A stretch of 64,000 nucleotides of DNA from Chitinophaga hostae (GTDB lineage: Bacteria; Bacteroidota; Bacteroidia; Chitinophagales; Chitinophagaceae): positions 1 to 64,000 of the forward strand of contig NZ_JAGTXB010000013.1 in NCBI RefSeq assembly GCF_018224885.1, read 5' to 3'. Made by a program: the position numbers and the translations under genes. The notes below the pieces were generated by a model. The model had not been told where the DNA came from and did no database searches. It was given only the letters and a program-made list of their open reading frames with translations. Shown here in pieces: positions 53,105 to 61,906 of this stretch (the stretch's first letter is position 1; every line of letters starts with the position of its first letter).

Positions 53105-54595
53105 TTATTTGAATAATGTATCGAGGAGTGACTGAACAATGCTCACCAGCAGCGGAGAGGAGGCCACGAGCAGGCCACTGAAATGCCCGAGCGGGTTCTT
53201 TAAGGCTTCAAACCACTTCGTGGGTGTTTGTTCAATACCCTGGAGATTTACTTCACTGAAGCGCATTTTTGCAGGTACGTATACCAACAGCATAATAATG
53301 GTATAGAGTCCGCCATACAGGTAGATGAAATCTGCCCGTGCAGGACTGTAGCCCCAGTCGCTGGCCAGCATTTTTACAAAGTCAAGTGAGTTCACGGTAC
53401 TGAAAAGTGCGCCTGTGCAGAGTATCTGGAGTGATAACAGGCCGGCTGATAACAGGAAATAAGTTTGGAAAATGGCGGAGAGTTTTTTGAATAGCTCCGT
53501 TTGTTTTGTTTGCTCCTCCTGGGCCTGCAGCAATTCTTCCTGGCTGCTGCGCAAAGTATCCGCGTCTGCCTGGTCCACGGTGAGCTGCTTTTGTGCGGTT
53601 GCTTTACGGGCGGAGATCAGTGGTGTGGAGAAATAACTCAGCATGGAAGCGGTGTAAACGAATCCACCCAGGCAGCAGGCGCCGGTGATACAGCCAATGA
53701 TTGTTATCCATGATGTGGTTTGTGTTATGTGTCTGTAGAAATAGAGGGGTTTGATGATATCGTCATCGTAAAAGGTGAGTCTCCAGATGACCAATGAAAT
53801 CAATATGGATACCAATGCCGCGAGGCAAAGCAGAAAATAGTTTTTGTTGTTAAATTTCGGCACACCCTGGTCTTTGAACAATTTGTTGACCCGGTTGGCT
53901 GAATGCAGCGCGGTAGAAAATGCCAGGAAGCAGAAGCTGCAAAAGACAAGTACAAGTAGCATCCAGGTGCCCGCCTGCGGATATTTTGTAATAAATGCCA
54001 CGTCGGATCTTGCTTTGCGGATACTGAACTGTGTACATCCCTGAAGTTTCAACGGAAGTGTTTTGTCTTTGAGTGTATAATCAACAAGGGGACTTACCCA
54101 GGTATAGCCATCTTTTGTAAATAATGTATCCCAGTATCTAATGGAGTCCGGTGTGACCTGGAAGTGCAGAACCTTGTTAACTGCATCGAATCCCAGGGAG
54201 TCTACCTCTGGCAGATCTTCATAGTAATCTTTATAAACATATAATTTCTCCAGGGTACTGGTATCCAGTTTTTGCTGTGCAATCAACGGGTCTGCGGACT
54301 GCTGTGTTTTCGCATCTCTTTTTTTGTCTGTCAGCGAATCCACTATTTTACGTTGTTTGCCTATTTTAGTTTCGTAGGCGCTGGTTGTGTCTTTTACACA
54401 GGACCAGGCCAACTGGCTGGGAGTATAAACGACTTCATGAAACACCGAAGCCGGTTTTCCATCAAACTGGAAGCTACCATAGAAAAGAAGGATGCAGCCT
54501 GCAAAGAATCCGGCCAAACCGGTCAGGGACAGATAGCCTACACGATAGTCGGGAGTAGGGGTTGAGGATGGAGGTTGGGGAATTTGTTCTGACAT
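53105..54595 (-). CDS. Unknown polytopic membrane protein with large periplasmic loop
   Basis: The 496-residue protein begins with a Pro/Ser-rich cytoplasmic tail, then membrane helix 1 at ~20-44 (LAGFFAGCILLFYGSF). A ~160-residue loop follows with a Lys/Asp-rich coiled region and KVLHFQVTPDSIRYW. Further helices lie near 208-228, 252-272, 295-325, 378-400, 420-442 and 470-490. A Gln/Glu coiled coil (SSQEELLQAQEEQTKQTELFKK) lies between helices 4 and 5. No family is recognised. It leads the - strand trio and is divergent from the FecI-like sigma gene at 54814. Confidence 0.72.
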   Translation of the reverse strand: MSEQIPQPPSSTPTPDYRVGYLSLTGLAGFFAGCILLFYGSFQFDGKPASVFHEVVYTPSQLAWSCVKDTTSAYETKIGKQRKIVDSLTDKKRDAKTQQSADPLIAQQKLDTSTLEKLYVYKDYYEDLPEVDSLGFDAVNKVLHFQVTPDSIRYWDTLFTKDGYTWVSPLVDYTLKDKTLPLKLQGCTQFSIRKARSDVAFITKYPQAGTWMLLVLVFCSFCFLAFSTALHSANRVNKLFKDQGVPKFNNKNYFLLCLAALVSILISLVIWRLTFYDDDIIKPLYFYRHITQTTSWITIIGCITGACCLGGFVYTASMLSYFSTPLISARKATAQKQLTVDQADADTLRSSQEELLQAQEEQTKQTELFKKLSAIFQTYFLLSAGLLSLQILCTGALFSTVNSLDFVKMLASDWGYSPARADFIYLYGGLYTIIMLLVYVPAKMRFSEVNLQGIEQTPTKWFEALKNPLGHFSGLLVASSPLLVSIVQSLLDTLFK

Positions 54596-54813
54596 AAAAA
54601 ACTATTTATGACTCAAATTTCCCGCTTATGGCGCCGGGATACAATCGGGAAAAGACGGAAAAAGGGGAGGGGGATTTCACGGGGGTACCTGCAAACGAGG
54701 TCCCCGGGATGAGCAGGAGGAGGTGTCCTGCCAGGGACAGTTTTAAAAATTCTTTTAAGCATCTGAATGAAAACAGATTATCTTTAGGGTACCAACCATT
54801 GCATCTATTTTTT

Positions 54814-55380
54814 ATGTCCCAGTATGATATACATACAGATGAGCAACTCATAGCGCTGCTTAAGTGCGGTGATGAAGCGGCTTTTACTGAAATTTATGAT
54901 CGCTACTGGAACCAGCTTTACAGATCCGCCTGTCGTAAGAAAGCGGATAAGGAGCAGGCCAAGGAAATAGTGCACGATGTATTCCTGGATATCTGGAAGC
55001 GCCGGGAATCGCTAACGATCGGTCATCTGTCTGCCTACCTGGAGCAGGCTGTCCGTTTCAGGCTTATCAATTACATCAACCGGAATAAGATCCCTGCTTT
55101 TTTTGATTTATTTGAAACGCTGCTCTTTTCCCCTTATGAGGCCGACCAGGTATTGAAGCAAAAGGATTTTATAAAGCTGCTGGAAGGTTGGATAGATGTA
55201 TTGCCGGATACCCAGCGCCGGATCTTTATACAATATTTCCTGAAAGAGCTGTCTGTAAAGGAAATAGCTGTTGAAATGAACCTCTCGCCAAAAACCATAC
55301 AGAATAATTTAAGTCTTTCCCTCCGCCATCTGCGTACCCGGTTTGGTACGTTGCTAACCATTTTACACTTTTTTATCTGA
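54814..55380 (+). CDS. FecI-like ECF sigma factor (second cassette)
   Basis: I use ATG 54814 (188 residues, MSQYDIHTDEQLIALLKCGD). The frame extends upstream, but that part is Gly/Arg-rich and unlike the family. Region 2 is FTEIYDRYWNQLYRSACRKKADKEQAKEIVHDVFLDIWKRR. Region 4 is LPDTQRRIFIQYFLKELSVKEIAVEMNLSPKTIQNNLSLSLRHLR. It leads the second sigma-FecR-SusC-SusD-TlpA cassette, 71 bases before the FecR gene. Confidence 0.92.
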   Translation: MSQYDIHTDEQLIALLKCGDEAAFTEIYDRYWNQLYRSACRKKADKEQAKEIVHDVFLDIWKRRESLTIGHLSAYLEQAVRFRLINYINRNKIPAFFDLFETLLFSPYEADQVLKQKDFIKLLEGWIDVLPDTQRRIFIQYFLKELSVKEIAVEMNLSPKTIQNNLSLSLRHLRTRFGTLLTILHFFI

Positions 55381-55450
55381 CAGCGGAAAAAAAGTTATTT
55401 TTTTCCGGGAAGCTGCGTTCTTTTTTGTGACTATACTAAAAAGGCGTTTT

Positions 55451-56617
55451 ATGCAGCTTTCTGACTGGCACCAGAAATATTTGCTATCCATACTCAAAAA
55501 ATACGAGGCAGGGCAGGCGAGCCCGGCTGAAGTGCGTTTTGTTGAAAGTTATATGGATAGCCTGGATGACCTGGATAACGGGTCAGACAATACGGAGGAC
55601 GGCAGCGGGCTGCAGGAAGAGATCAGGGCGGAGCTGTTGAAAAGCATTCGCCGGCCTGCTGGCGGCTGGGGAGAAATGCCTCTCGCAAAAGCGAAGCAAA
55701 CGCCCTTCCGGCGCAGGATGCAGGTGTGGGCCGCCGCAGCAGCTATCGCTTTGCTGGTAGCAGGTGGCGGTATGTATTGGTGGCTGCAACATGCCACGAA
55801 AACGGTTCACCCGGAACTGGCGGCCAGGAAGGATATTGCGCCCGGAAGCAACGGCGCTGTGCTGCATCTTTCTGATGGCAGTACACTGGTGCTGGACAGT
55901 GCGGGTAATGGTACCGTGGCCGTACAGGGCCAGGTGAGGGTGGTAAAGGAGAATGGAATGATTAAATATGAGGGACGGGCCAGCGAGGAAGTATATAACG
56001 AAGTGACCACCGATAAGGGCCGGCAATGGAGAATGGTGTTACCGGATGGAACCGGGGTATGGTTGAATGCAGCCAGCTCTATCCGCTATCCGCTGAGTTT
56101 TAATGGCAAAGAACGAATCGTGGATATTAAGGGGGAAGTATATTTTGAGGTGGTGCATAACGAAAAGCAACCTTTTAGAGTGCGGGTAGGTAAACATGTG
56201 ATAGAGGATATTGGTACGGCGTTTAACGTCAATGCCTATGCCGACGAGCCGGTCATGAAAACGACGCTTATAGAGGGGCTGATACGGATCAATGGAACAT
56301 TGATGAAGCCCGGGGAACAGGCGGAGGCAAGCACAGGGCAGGAGCAGGTAACCGTGAGTAAAGTAGAGAACCCGGCCGATGCCATGGCCTGGATAAATGG
56401 CCAGCTTTCCCTGGAAAGTAACAACCTGCCGGCGCTTCTGAGAAAAATAGCACGATGGTATAATATCGAGATAAAAATTGAGGGAACGTTACCGGAAACC
56501 GGCTTTGTAGGCATGATAGACCGGAACGTAAATTTATCTGACGTAATAAAAGCACTAACTATTTATGGCGTTAACGCGCGCCTGGAGAACCGGACACTAA
56601 TCGTTTCCGCTAAGTAA
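55451..56617 (+). CDS. FecR family anti-sigma/signal transducer (second cassette)
   Basis: I use ATG 55451 (388 residues, MQLSDWHQKYLLSILKKYEAG); GTG at 55427 is an alternative. One membrane helix lies at ~95-110 (VWAAAAAIALLVAGGGMYWWL). The periplasmic FecR domain has DKGRQWRMVLPDGTGVWLNAASSIRYP, GEVYFEVVHNEKQPFRV and IGTAFNVNAY. The C-terminal part (LPALLRKIARWYNIEI) is DUF4974-like. It shares its plan with the first-cassette FecR but is clearly diverged from it. Confidence 0.93.
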   Translation: MQLSDWHQKYLLSILKKYEAGQASPAEVRFVESYMDSLDDLDNGSDNTEDGSGLQEEIRAELLKSIRRPAGGWGEMPLAKAKQTPFRRRMQVWAAAAAIALLVAGGGMYWWLQHATKTVHPELAARKDIAPGSNGAVLHLSDGSTLVLDSAGNGTVAVQGQVRVVKENGMIKYEGRASEEVYNEVTTDKGRQWRMVLPDGTGVWLNAASSIRYPLSFNGKERIVDIKGEVYFEVVHNEKQPFRVRVGKHVIEDIGTAFNVNAYADEPVMKTTLIEGLIRINGTLMKPGEQAEASTGQEQVTVSKVENPADAMAWINGQLSLESNNLPALLRKIARWYNIEIKIEGTLPETGFVGMIDRNVNLSDVIKALTIYGVNARLENRTLIVSAK

Positions 56618-56802
56618 AAATTTATTCATCAACCAAAAATTATCTCATATGACAACAGGATAGTTGTTAGGCTACCGGTATGCCTGTAAAAGAAGGCCGG
56701 AAGTGATTACGACTCACCCCCGGCTGTATATTCAGGGTACCTTATCAACCAAATCTGCTTAAAGGACCTCGTTTTAAAGTACCACCCGAACAAACCAAAT
56801 TT

Positions 56803-59800
56803 ATGAAACTTATTGTTAATGGGAATGCCCCTGTGGGCAGGGGAGAATTATTGTCCCTTTTAATCTGGAAGATCATGCGGCTGACTATATTATTACTCAT
56901 CATCGCACTGCATCTGAGCGCTAAAACCTACTCTCAGTATATTACTATCAAGCGGGAAAGCCTGACTATAAAACATGTGCTCGGCGAAATAAAAAGGCAG
57001 ACCGGTTACTCCTTTATTGCGGATAATACGTTACTGGAGAATAATACGGAGCGGTATCTGCAGCTGAAGAACGTGACTATGAGAGAAGCACTGGATGCCT
57101 GTTTAAAGGGATTATCCTATACTTATAGTATAGAAGATCACCTTATTATTATCAGGCGTGTGCCCAACGGGATTTTTCCGTCCATTCCGCTGCAGATGCT
57201 GGTGGCCAGCACTATTCGCGGCCGTATTACTGATGACAACGGGAAGGCGTTGGCTGGTGTCAGCGTACGTGTGGAAGGGAAAGCCATGGGGGCTATTACT
57301 AACGAGAACGGGGAGTTTACGCTGACAGGCGTGGCAGAAAATGCTACCCTGATCATTGGCAGCGTAGGGTATGAAACGCAAAAGCTGAAAACTGCCGGCA
57401 AAAGTTATCTCACCATTGTATTAAAAACAAAAACCAACCTGCTGGATGCGGTAGCCGTAGTATCTACCGGCTACCAAACCATATCAAAGGAACGCGCCAC
57501 CGGTTCCTTTGATGTGATCAGCAAATCGCAACTCGACAAACCAGCGGTTAATATTGCCCAGCGGCTCATCGGTACCACCGCCGGTATGCAAGCCAAACTG
57601 GACGTTGATGGAAATCCCACCTTTGAGATCAGGGGAAAAACCAGCTTATATGCCAATGCTACGCCGTTGGTGGTGGTAGACGGTTTCCCTATCCAGGGCG
57701 ATTTTAACTCTATCAACCCGAATGATGTAGAAAGCGTGACCATCCTGAAGGATGCGGCAGCGGCATCTATCTGGGGCGCCAGATCCGCCAATGGCGTGAT
57801 TGTTATTACCACAAAAAAATCGGCCCACGGCGTTCCGTTACGGGTGGAATTCTCCGCGTTTAGTCGCATCGGTAGTAAATTTGACCTGGGATATGTAAAC
57901 CCATTGGCATCGTCTGCTGAAACAGTGGAATATGAAAAGCTTGCGTTTAACAAATGGGGTGGCATCGTGAACTCCGGTGATCTCATGTCCGACTATGGCG
58001 ACCAATGGTCACAGGCCAGCGTGGCGCTGAGCGAAAACTATCTCGGCTACCTGTCTGCCGCCGACCGCGACGCCGTATTGGAAAAACTGAAGACGCAGGA
58101 TAACCGTTCGCAGATATCGAAAAACCTGCTGGCTAACCCGCTGGATCAGCAATATAATCTTACCCTTTATGGTGGCTCTCAGCGTATGAGTAATGTATTG
58201 TCCCTGTTGTTCGGAAAAAGGCAATCGAACTTCAAAGGAACAAATGTGAACAATTACATGTTTAATTACCGCGCCAATGCCAACATATTTAAATGGCTGG
58301 ACTTTAATGTCAACGCCATGTTGCAGTATAACGATGCGCATAACAATGGTGTAACGCTGGACGATATCCAGGGATTATCGCCTTATGATATGCTGAAGAA
58401 TCCTGATGGTTCTTTGACTAATATCAGCCAGTATTACTGGCCAATACTGAACCGGTTTGTACCCATGAATAAATTTCCCTACCCCGACTGGACCTACAAT
58501 CCAATCCAGGAAGTGGCTAACCGGGATATTACCGCCAAACAGTTAAACGCCAGGATGCAGGCTGGGCTCACATTCCGGTTGATGAAGGGGTTATCGTTCG
58601 ACAGTAAAATTCAGTATGAATTGTTTAACACCTTTAACCGTGGGTTATACAACGATCAGACCTTTTACGTAAGAGACAGGGTGAATACTGCCGCCAGCTG
58701 GAACCAGTCCACCGGCGCCATTACCCTGAACCTGCCCAAAGGCAGCATACTCACGCAGAGCAGAAGCAAGGCTGAATCCTATAATTTCCGTAACCAGGTT
58801 AACTTCAACCGCAGGTTTGGAAAAGAACATGAAGTAAATGTGATCGCCGGGTCGGAAGTTAACAGTTTCGTTACCCAAAACTTTGGCAATCCAACTACCT
58901 ACGGTTACAATGATCAAACCCTTACATTGGGTACATTTCCGAACGGGCCGGGAGGCACTTTTTCACCCATTAAAAACTGGCTGGGCTATAATCAGACCTT
59001 CTCCTACACGAATACATTCTCTTACGCAACAGAAAGATATTTTTCTTTCTATGTCAACGGCGCCTATACATTCAGGAATAAATACACAGTGTCCGGCAGC
59101 TACCGCACAGATGCGTCTAACCTGATCACCGACGATCCGCAGTATCGCTATGCACCTTTCTGGTCGGCAGGCCTGGCCTGGCAGCTACAAAAGGAACGCT
59201 TTATGTCGGCTATTTCCTGGATCGATTGGTTGAATGTGCGGCTCACTTATGGATTTAATGGTAACGTGGATAAGTCTACCGCCTTCCGCCCGTTGATTGC
59301 CACCACGGCCACGCCGGATGTTTATACGCAGGACTTTAAGGCTTCCATTTCCAGCTATGGCAACCCTACGCTCCGTTGGGAAAAAACAGGTACCTGGAAC
59401 TTCGGTCTCGACTACACGCTTTTCAATGACAGGCTGCATGGTAAGGTAGATGTTTACAATAAAAAAGGCAGGGATCTTATTGCTGAATTATCCATTCCGG
59501 CGGTAAACGGCACTACCTCCCAGAGGTTAAACAATGCCGAAATGAGCAACCGTGGGATAGAAGTTACCATAGGTACCAGTCTCCCTATCAAAGGGAATGA
59601 CATCATGTGGAGAGGGGATCTGAATTTTTCCTATAATAAAAACAGGATCACCAAACTGTTTGTAGCTAACTATCCTGCCTATACGCTGTTTTCCGGTGGC
59701 AGCGGCGCCTATGTGGAAGGAAAAGATGCGAGTACACTCTGGAGCTTCCAGTATGCAGGCGTATACGACAAACAACCTTATGTAAAAGGCGCGGGGAAGG

Positions 59801-60354
59801 ACATGTATAACTTTACCGGCTGGACTCCCGGCGATGGCAGGGACTATATGCTGGATATGGGCACACAGGTAGCGCCTTACACGCTGGGCATGGTGAACTC
59901 CTTTAAACTGTACGATTTTGATGTATCGTTTATCATTACCGGAAAATTTGGTCATGTGTTTAATCGTATGTCGTTCAACTATCCCGTACTCTGGGGATCA
60001 AGGGTGTTGCCTAACAAGAAGCTGGGCGAAGTAATGAACGGCGACCCTATGAAGATTGTACCGTTGCCACAGAATGATGATGAACCTAAATTTTATTTCT
60101 GGGATCGTTTTTATCCGTACATGAGCTACCTGGCTGCCAACGCATCGCATATCCGCATGCAGGAACTGAACATTACTTACCGTCTGAAAAAAAGACTGAC
60201 ATCTGCGATGCACATTGGCGGACTGCAGTTCTATGCACAGGGTAACGATCTTTTTACCATCCTGGCCAATAGTTACGGAGAAGATCCGGAGTATCCGCTG
60301 GGAGGTATGAAGCCTCAGCCCAAATTTACATTCGGACTTAAATTAACGCTTTAA
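56803..60354 (+). CDS. SusC/RagA family TonB-linked outer-membrane transporter with STN domain (second cassette)
   Basis: In this 1183-residue protein a 24-residue leader precedes the signal peptide MRLTILLLIIALHLSAKTYSQ (ATG 56875). An STN domain lies at ~50-105 (LTIKHVLGEIKRQTGYSF), then a carboxypeptidase-like domain (IRGRITDDNGKALAGVSVRVEG). The plug has the SusC signatures STGYQTISKERATGSF, PLVVVDGFPIQGDFNSINPNDVESV and ILKDAAAASIWGARSANGVI. A full-length barrel ends in FTFGLKLTL. It pairs with the SusD gene 10 bases downstream. Substrate unknown. Confidence 0.95.
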   Translation: MKLIVNGNAPVGRGELLSLLIWKIMRLTILLLIIALHLSAKTYSQYITIKRESLTIKHVLGEIKRQTGYSFIADNTLLENNTERYLQLKNVTMREALDACLKGLSYTYSIEDHLIIIRRVPNGIFPSIPLQMLVASTIRGRITDDNGKALAGVSVRVEGKAMGAITNENGEFTLTGVAENATLIIGSVGYETQKLKTAGKSYLTIVLKTKTNLLDAVAVVSTGYQTISKERATGSFDVISKSQLDKPAVNIAQRLIGTTAGMQAKLDVDGNPTFEIRGKTSLYANATPLVVVDGFPIQGDFNSINPNDVESVTILKDAAAASIWGARSANGVIVITTKKSAHGVPLRVEFSAFSRIGSKFDLGYVNPLASSAETVEYEKLAFNKWGGIVNSGDLMSDYGDQWSQASVALSENYLGYLSAADRDAVLEKLKTQDNRSQISKNLLANPLDQQYNLTLYGGSQRMSNVLSLLFGKRQSNFKGTNVNNYMFNYRANANIFKWLDFNVNAMLQYNDAHNNGVTLDDIQGLSPYDMLKNPDGSLTNISQYYWPILNRFVPMNKFPYPDWTYNPIQEVANRDITAKQLNARMQAGLTFRLMKGLSFDSKIQYELFNTFNRGLYNDQTFYVRDRVNTAASWNQSTGAITLNLPKGSILTQSRSKAESYNFRNQVNFNRRFGKEHEVNVIAGSEVNSFVTQNFGNPTTYGYNDQTLTLGTFPNGPGGTFSPIKNWLGYNQTFSYTNTFSYATERYFSFYVNGAYTFRNKYTVSGSYRTDASNLITDDPQYRYAPFWSAGLAWQLQKERFMSAISWIDWLNVRLTYGFNGNVDKSTAFRPLIATTATPDVYTQDFKASISSYGNPTLRWEKTGTWNFGLDYTLFNDRLHGKVDVYNKKGRDLIAELSIPAVNGTTSQRLNNAEMSNRGIEVTIGTSLPIKGNDIMWRGDLNFSYNKNRITKLFVANYPAYTLFSGGSGAYVEGKDASTLWSFQYAGVYDKQPYVKGAGKDMYNFTGWTPGDGRDYMLDMGTQVAPYTLGMVNSFKLYDFDVSFIITGKFGHVFNRMSFNYPVLWGSRVLPNKKLGEVMNGDPMKIVPLPQNDDEPKFYFWDRFYPYMSYLAANASHIRMQELNITYRLKKRLTSAMHIGGLQFYAQGNDLFTILANSYGEDPEYPLGGMKPQPKFTFGLKLTL

Positions 60355-60364
60355 ATCTGCCATC

Positions 60365-61894
60365 ATGCTGATCAATAAAATATACCGCTTGTTGCCGGGT
60401 ATGGCGCTGCTGACTTTACTCAGTTCCTGTGATAAATACCTGAATGAACAACCATCCAAAACTTCATCGCTCGTTGTAACTACCACCGCGCAATTGGATG
60501 CGTTGTTGAATAATTATGGCACCTTTTACCGGGAAGGTAACAGAACCGCCATTTATAGTACTGATGATGCAGATCTTCCACTGGCGTTGTATAATGCCCG
60601 CCCTTCCACATTTTCCATGGCGCAGGTGGAATTTACGCTCTGGGATATTAACAATCTCCCGGATGACGGCCGTGAATCGTTCTGGAGTAACGAATATAAA
60701 AAGATCTTTAACGCCAATATGGCCCTTTCCTATGTGGATAAAGTGACCGGCACCGAAGAAGAAAAAGCAGTGATAAAGGCAGATGCACATTTCATCAGGG
60801 CTTACAGCTATTGGGTACTTGCCAACACCTACTGTTTGCCTTATACAAATGCCAATAAGCAGGAAGCCGGTTTGCCCATCAAGCTGGGCACCGGTTTTGA
60901 AGAACCGGTAGCACGCCAGCCACTGGAAAAAGTGTATGACCTGATCGGGTCGGACCTGGCAGAAGCGTTAAAAACACCTGTATCACTGGCTGCTGGCGGA
61001 ACACCCCGTCATTGGCGCGCCAGCAAAGCAGGCGTAAACGGCTTTGCAGCACGCTATTATTTAAACCGGAATAACTATGCAGAAGCACTGAAACATGCCA
61101 ATGCAGCATTAGCGGAATACAGCCGGCTGGTGGATTATAATACGGAAATGAAGTATGGAAATGATGGGAACATAACGATTAATGCCGGTACGCCGAATGC
61201 ACAAACGGTGACCATTAAATATCCGTATACCCATAACAACCAGGTGGATATGACAGACATGATAGGCTGGAAGGAGTTCCTGTATTTCAGGATGCTGAAC
61301 CATGAATCGTGGTGGTATATACCCAGCAAGGCATTACTGGATTTGTACGACCATGATCATGACCTGCGTTATGAATATCATATCGTTGAAAATTATTCTT
61401 ACGACCGTGGTTTGATCAAACCGGCGTACAGTTACCCCGGGTACGTTTTCTTTTTTAAAGACAGGATACCTTCGGGTCCTACCGTTGCCGAGATGTTGCT
61501 GATCAGGGCAGAATGCCAGGCGAGGAGCGGTAATATCGGCGATGCAATGACAGCCTTAAATACCCTGCGTGCAAAACGTATGAAGCCGGGGCCCTGGGTT
61601 GATGTTTCGGCGGCAGGAAAAGATGCTGCCATAAAACTGGTCCTGGAAGAACGCCGTCGTGAAATGCCTTTTACGCAACGTTGGTTTGATATCAGGCGAC
61701 TGAATAACAACGAGGATCCAAATGATGATGTAGTACTCAGCAGAACATTTTATCCGTATAACAGCGCACAGGTAGCAGTGGGAGAACCCACCAGAACGTA
61801 TACGCTGCCTAAAAACGGAAGACGTTTTGCCGCACCGCTTCCCCGCACAGAAATTATATCCAGTAACGGTTTAATTGAACAGAACAAATATTAA
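60365..61894 (+). CDS. RagB/SusD family surface lipoprotein (second cassette)
   Basis: The 509-residue lipoprotein has a lipobox ending LLSSC followed by DKYLNEQPSKTSS. The helical core is typical (EEKAVIKADAHFIRAYSYWVLANTYCLPY), and the C-terminal part has MLLIRAECQARSGNIGDAMTALNTLRAKRM and VLEERRREMPFTQRWFDIRRLN. It should bind the cargo for the preceding SusC. It lies 12 bases before the TPR-TlpA gene, so the three form one unit. Confidence 0.95.
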   Translation: MLINKIYRLLPGMALLTLLSSCDKYLNEQPSKTSSLVVTTTAQLDALLNNYGTFYREGNRTAIYSTDDADLPLALYNARPSTFSMAQVEFTLWDINNLPDDGRESFWSNEYKKIFNANMALSYVDKVTGTEEEKAVIKADAHFIRAYSYWVLANTYCLPYTNANKQEAGLPIKLGTGFEEPVARQPLEKVYDLIGSDLAEALKTPVSLAAGGTPRHWRASKAGVNGFAARYYLNRNNYAEALKHANAALAEYSRLVDYNTEMKYGNDGNITINAGTPNAQTVTIKYPYTHNNQVDMTDMIGWKEFLYFRMLNHESWWYIPSKALLDLYDHDHDLRYEYHIVENYSYDRGLIKPAYSYPGYVFFFKDRIPSGPTVAEMLLIRAECQARSGNIGDAMTALNTLRAKRMKPGPWVDVSAAGKDAAIKLVLEERRREMPFTQRWFDIRRLNNNEDPNDDVVLSRTFYPYNSAQVAVGEPTRTYTLPKNGRRFAAPLPRTEIISSNGLIEQNKY

Positions 61895-61906
61895 AAACCC
61901 ATCCAT

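Noticed and set aside
46251..54595. Bacterial gasdermin-type defence system (caspase-like protease plus pore protein)
   Set aside because: The peptidase is caspase-like, but none of the neighbours has a visible gasdermin-like sequence. The membrane protein is polytopic and the block includes an ordinary two-component pair.
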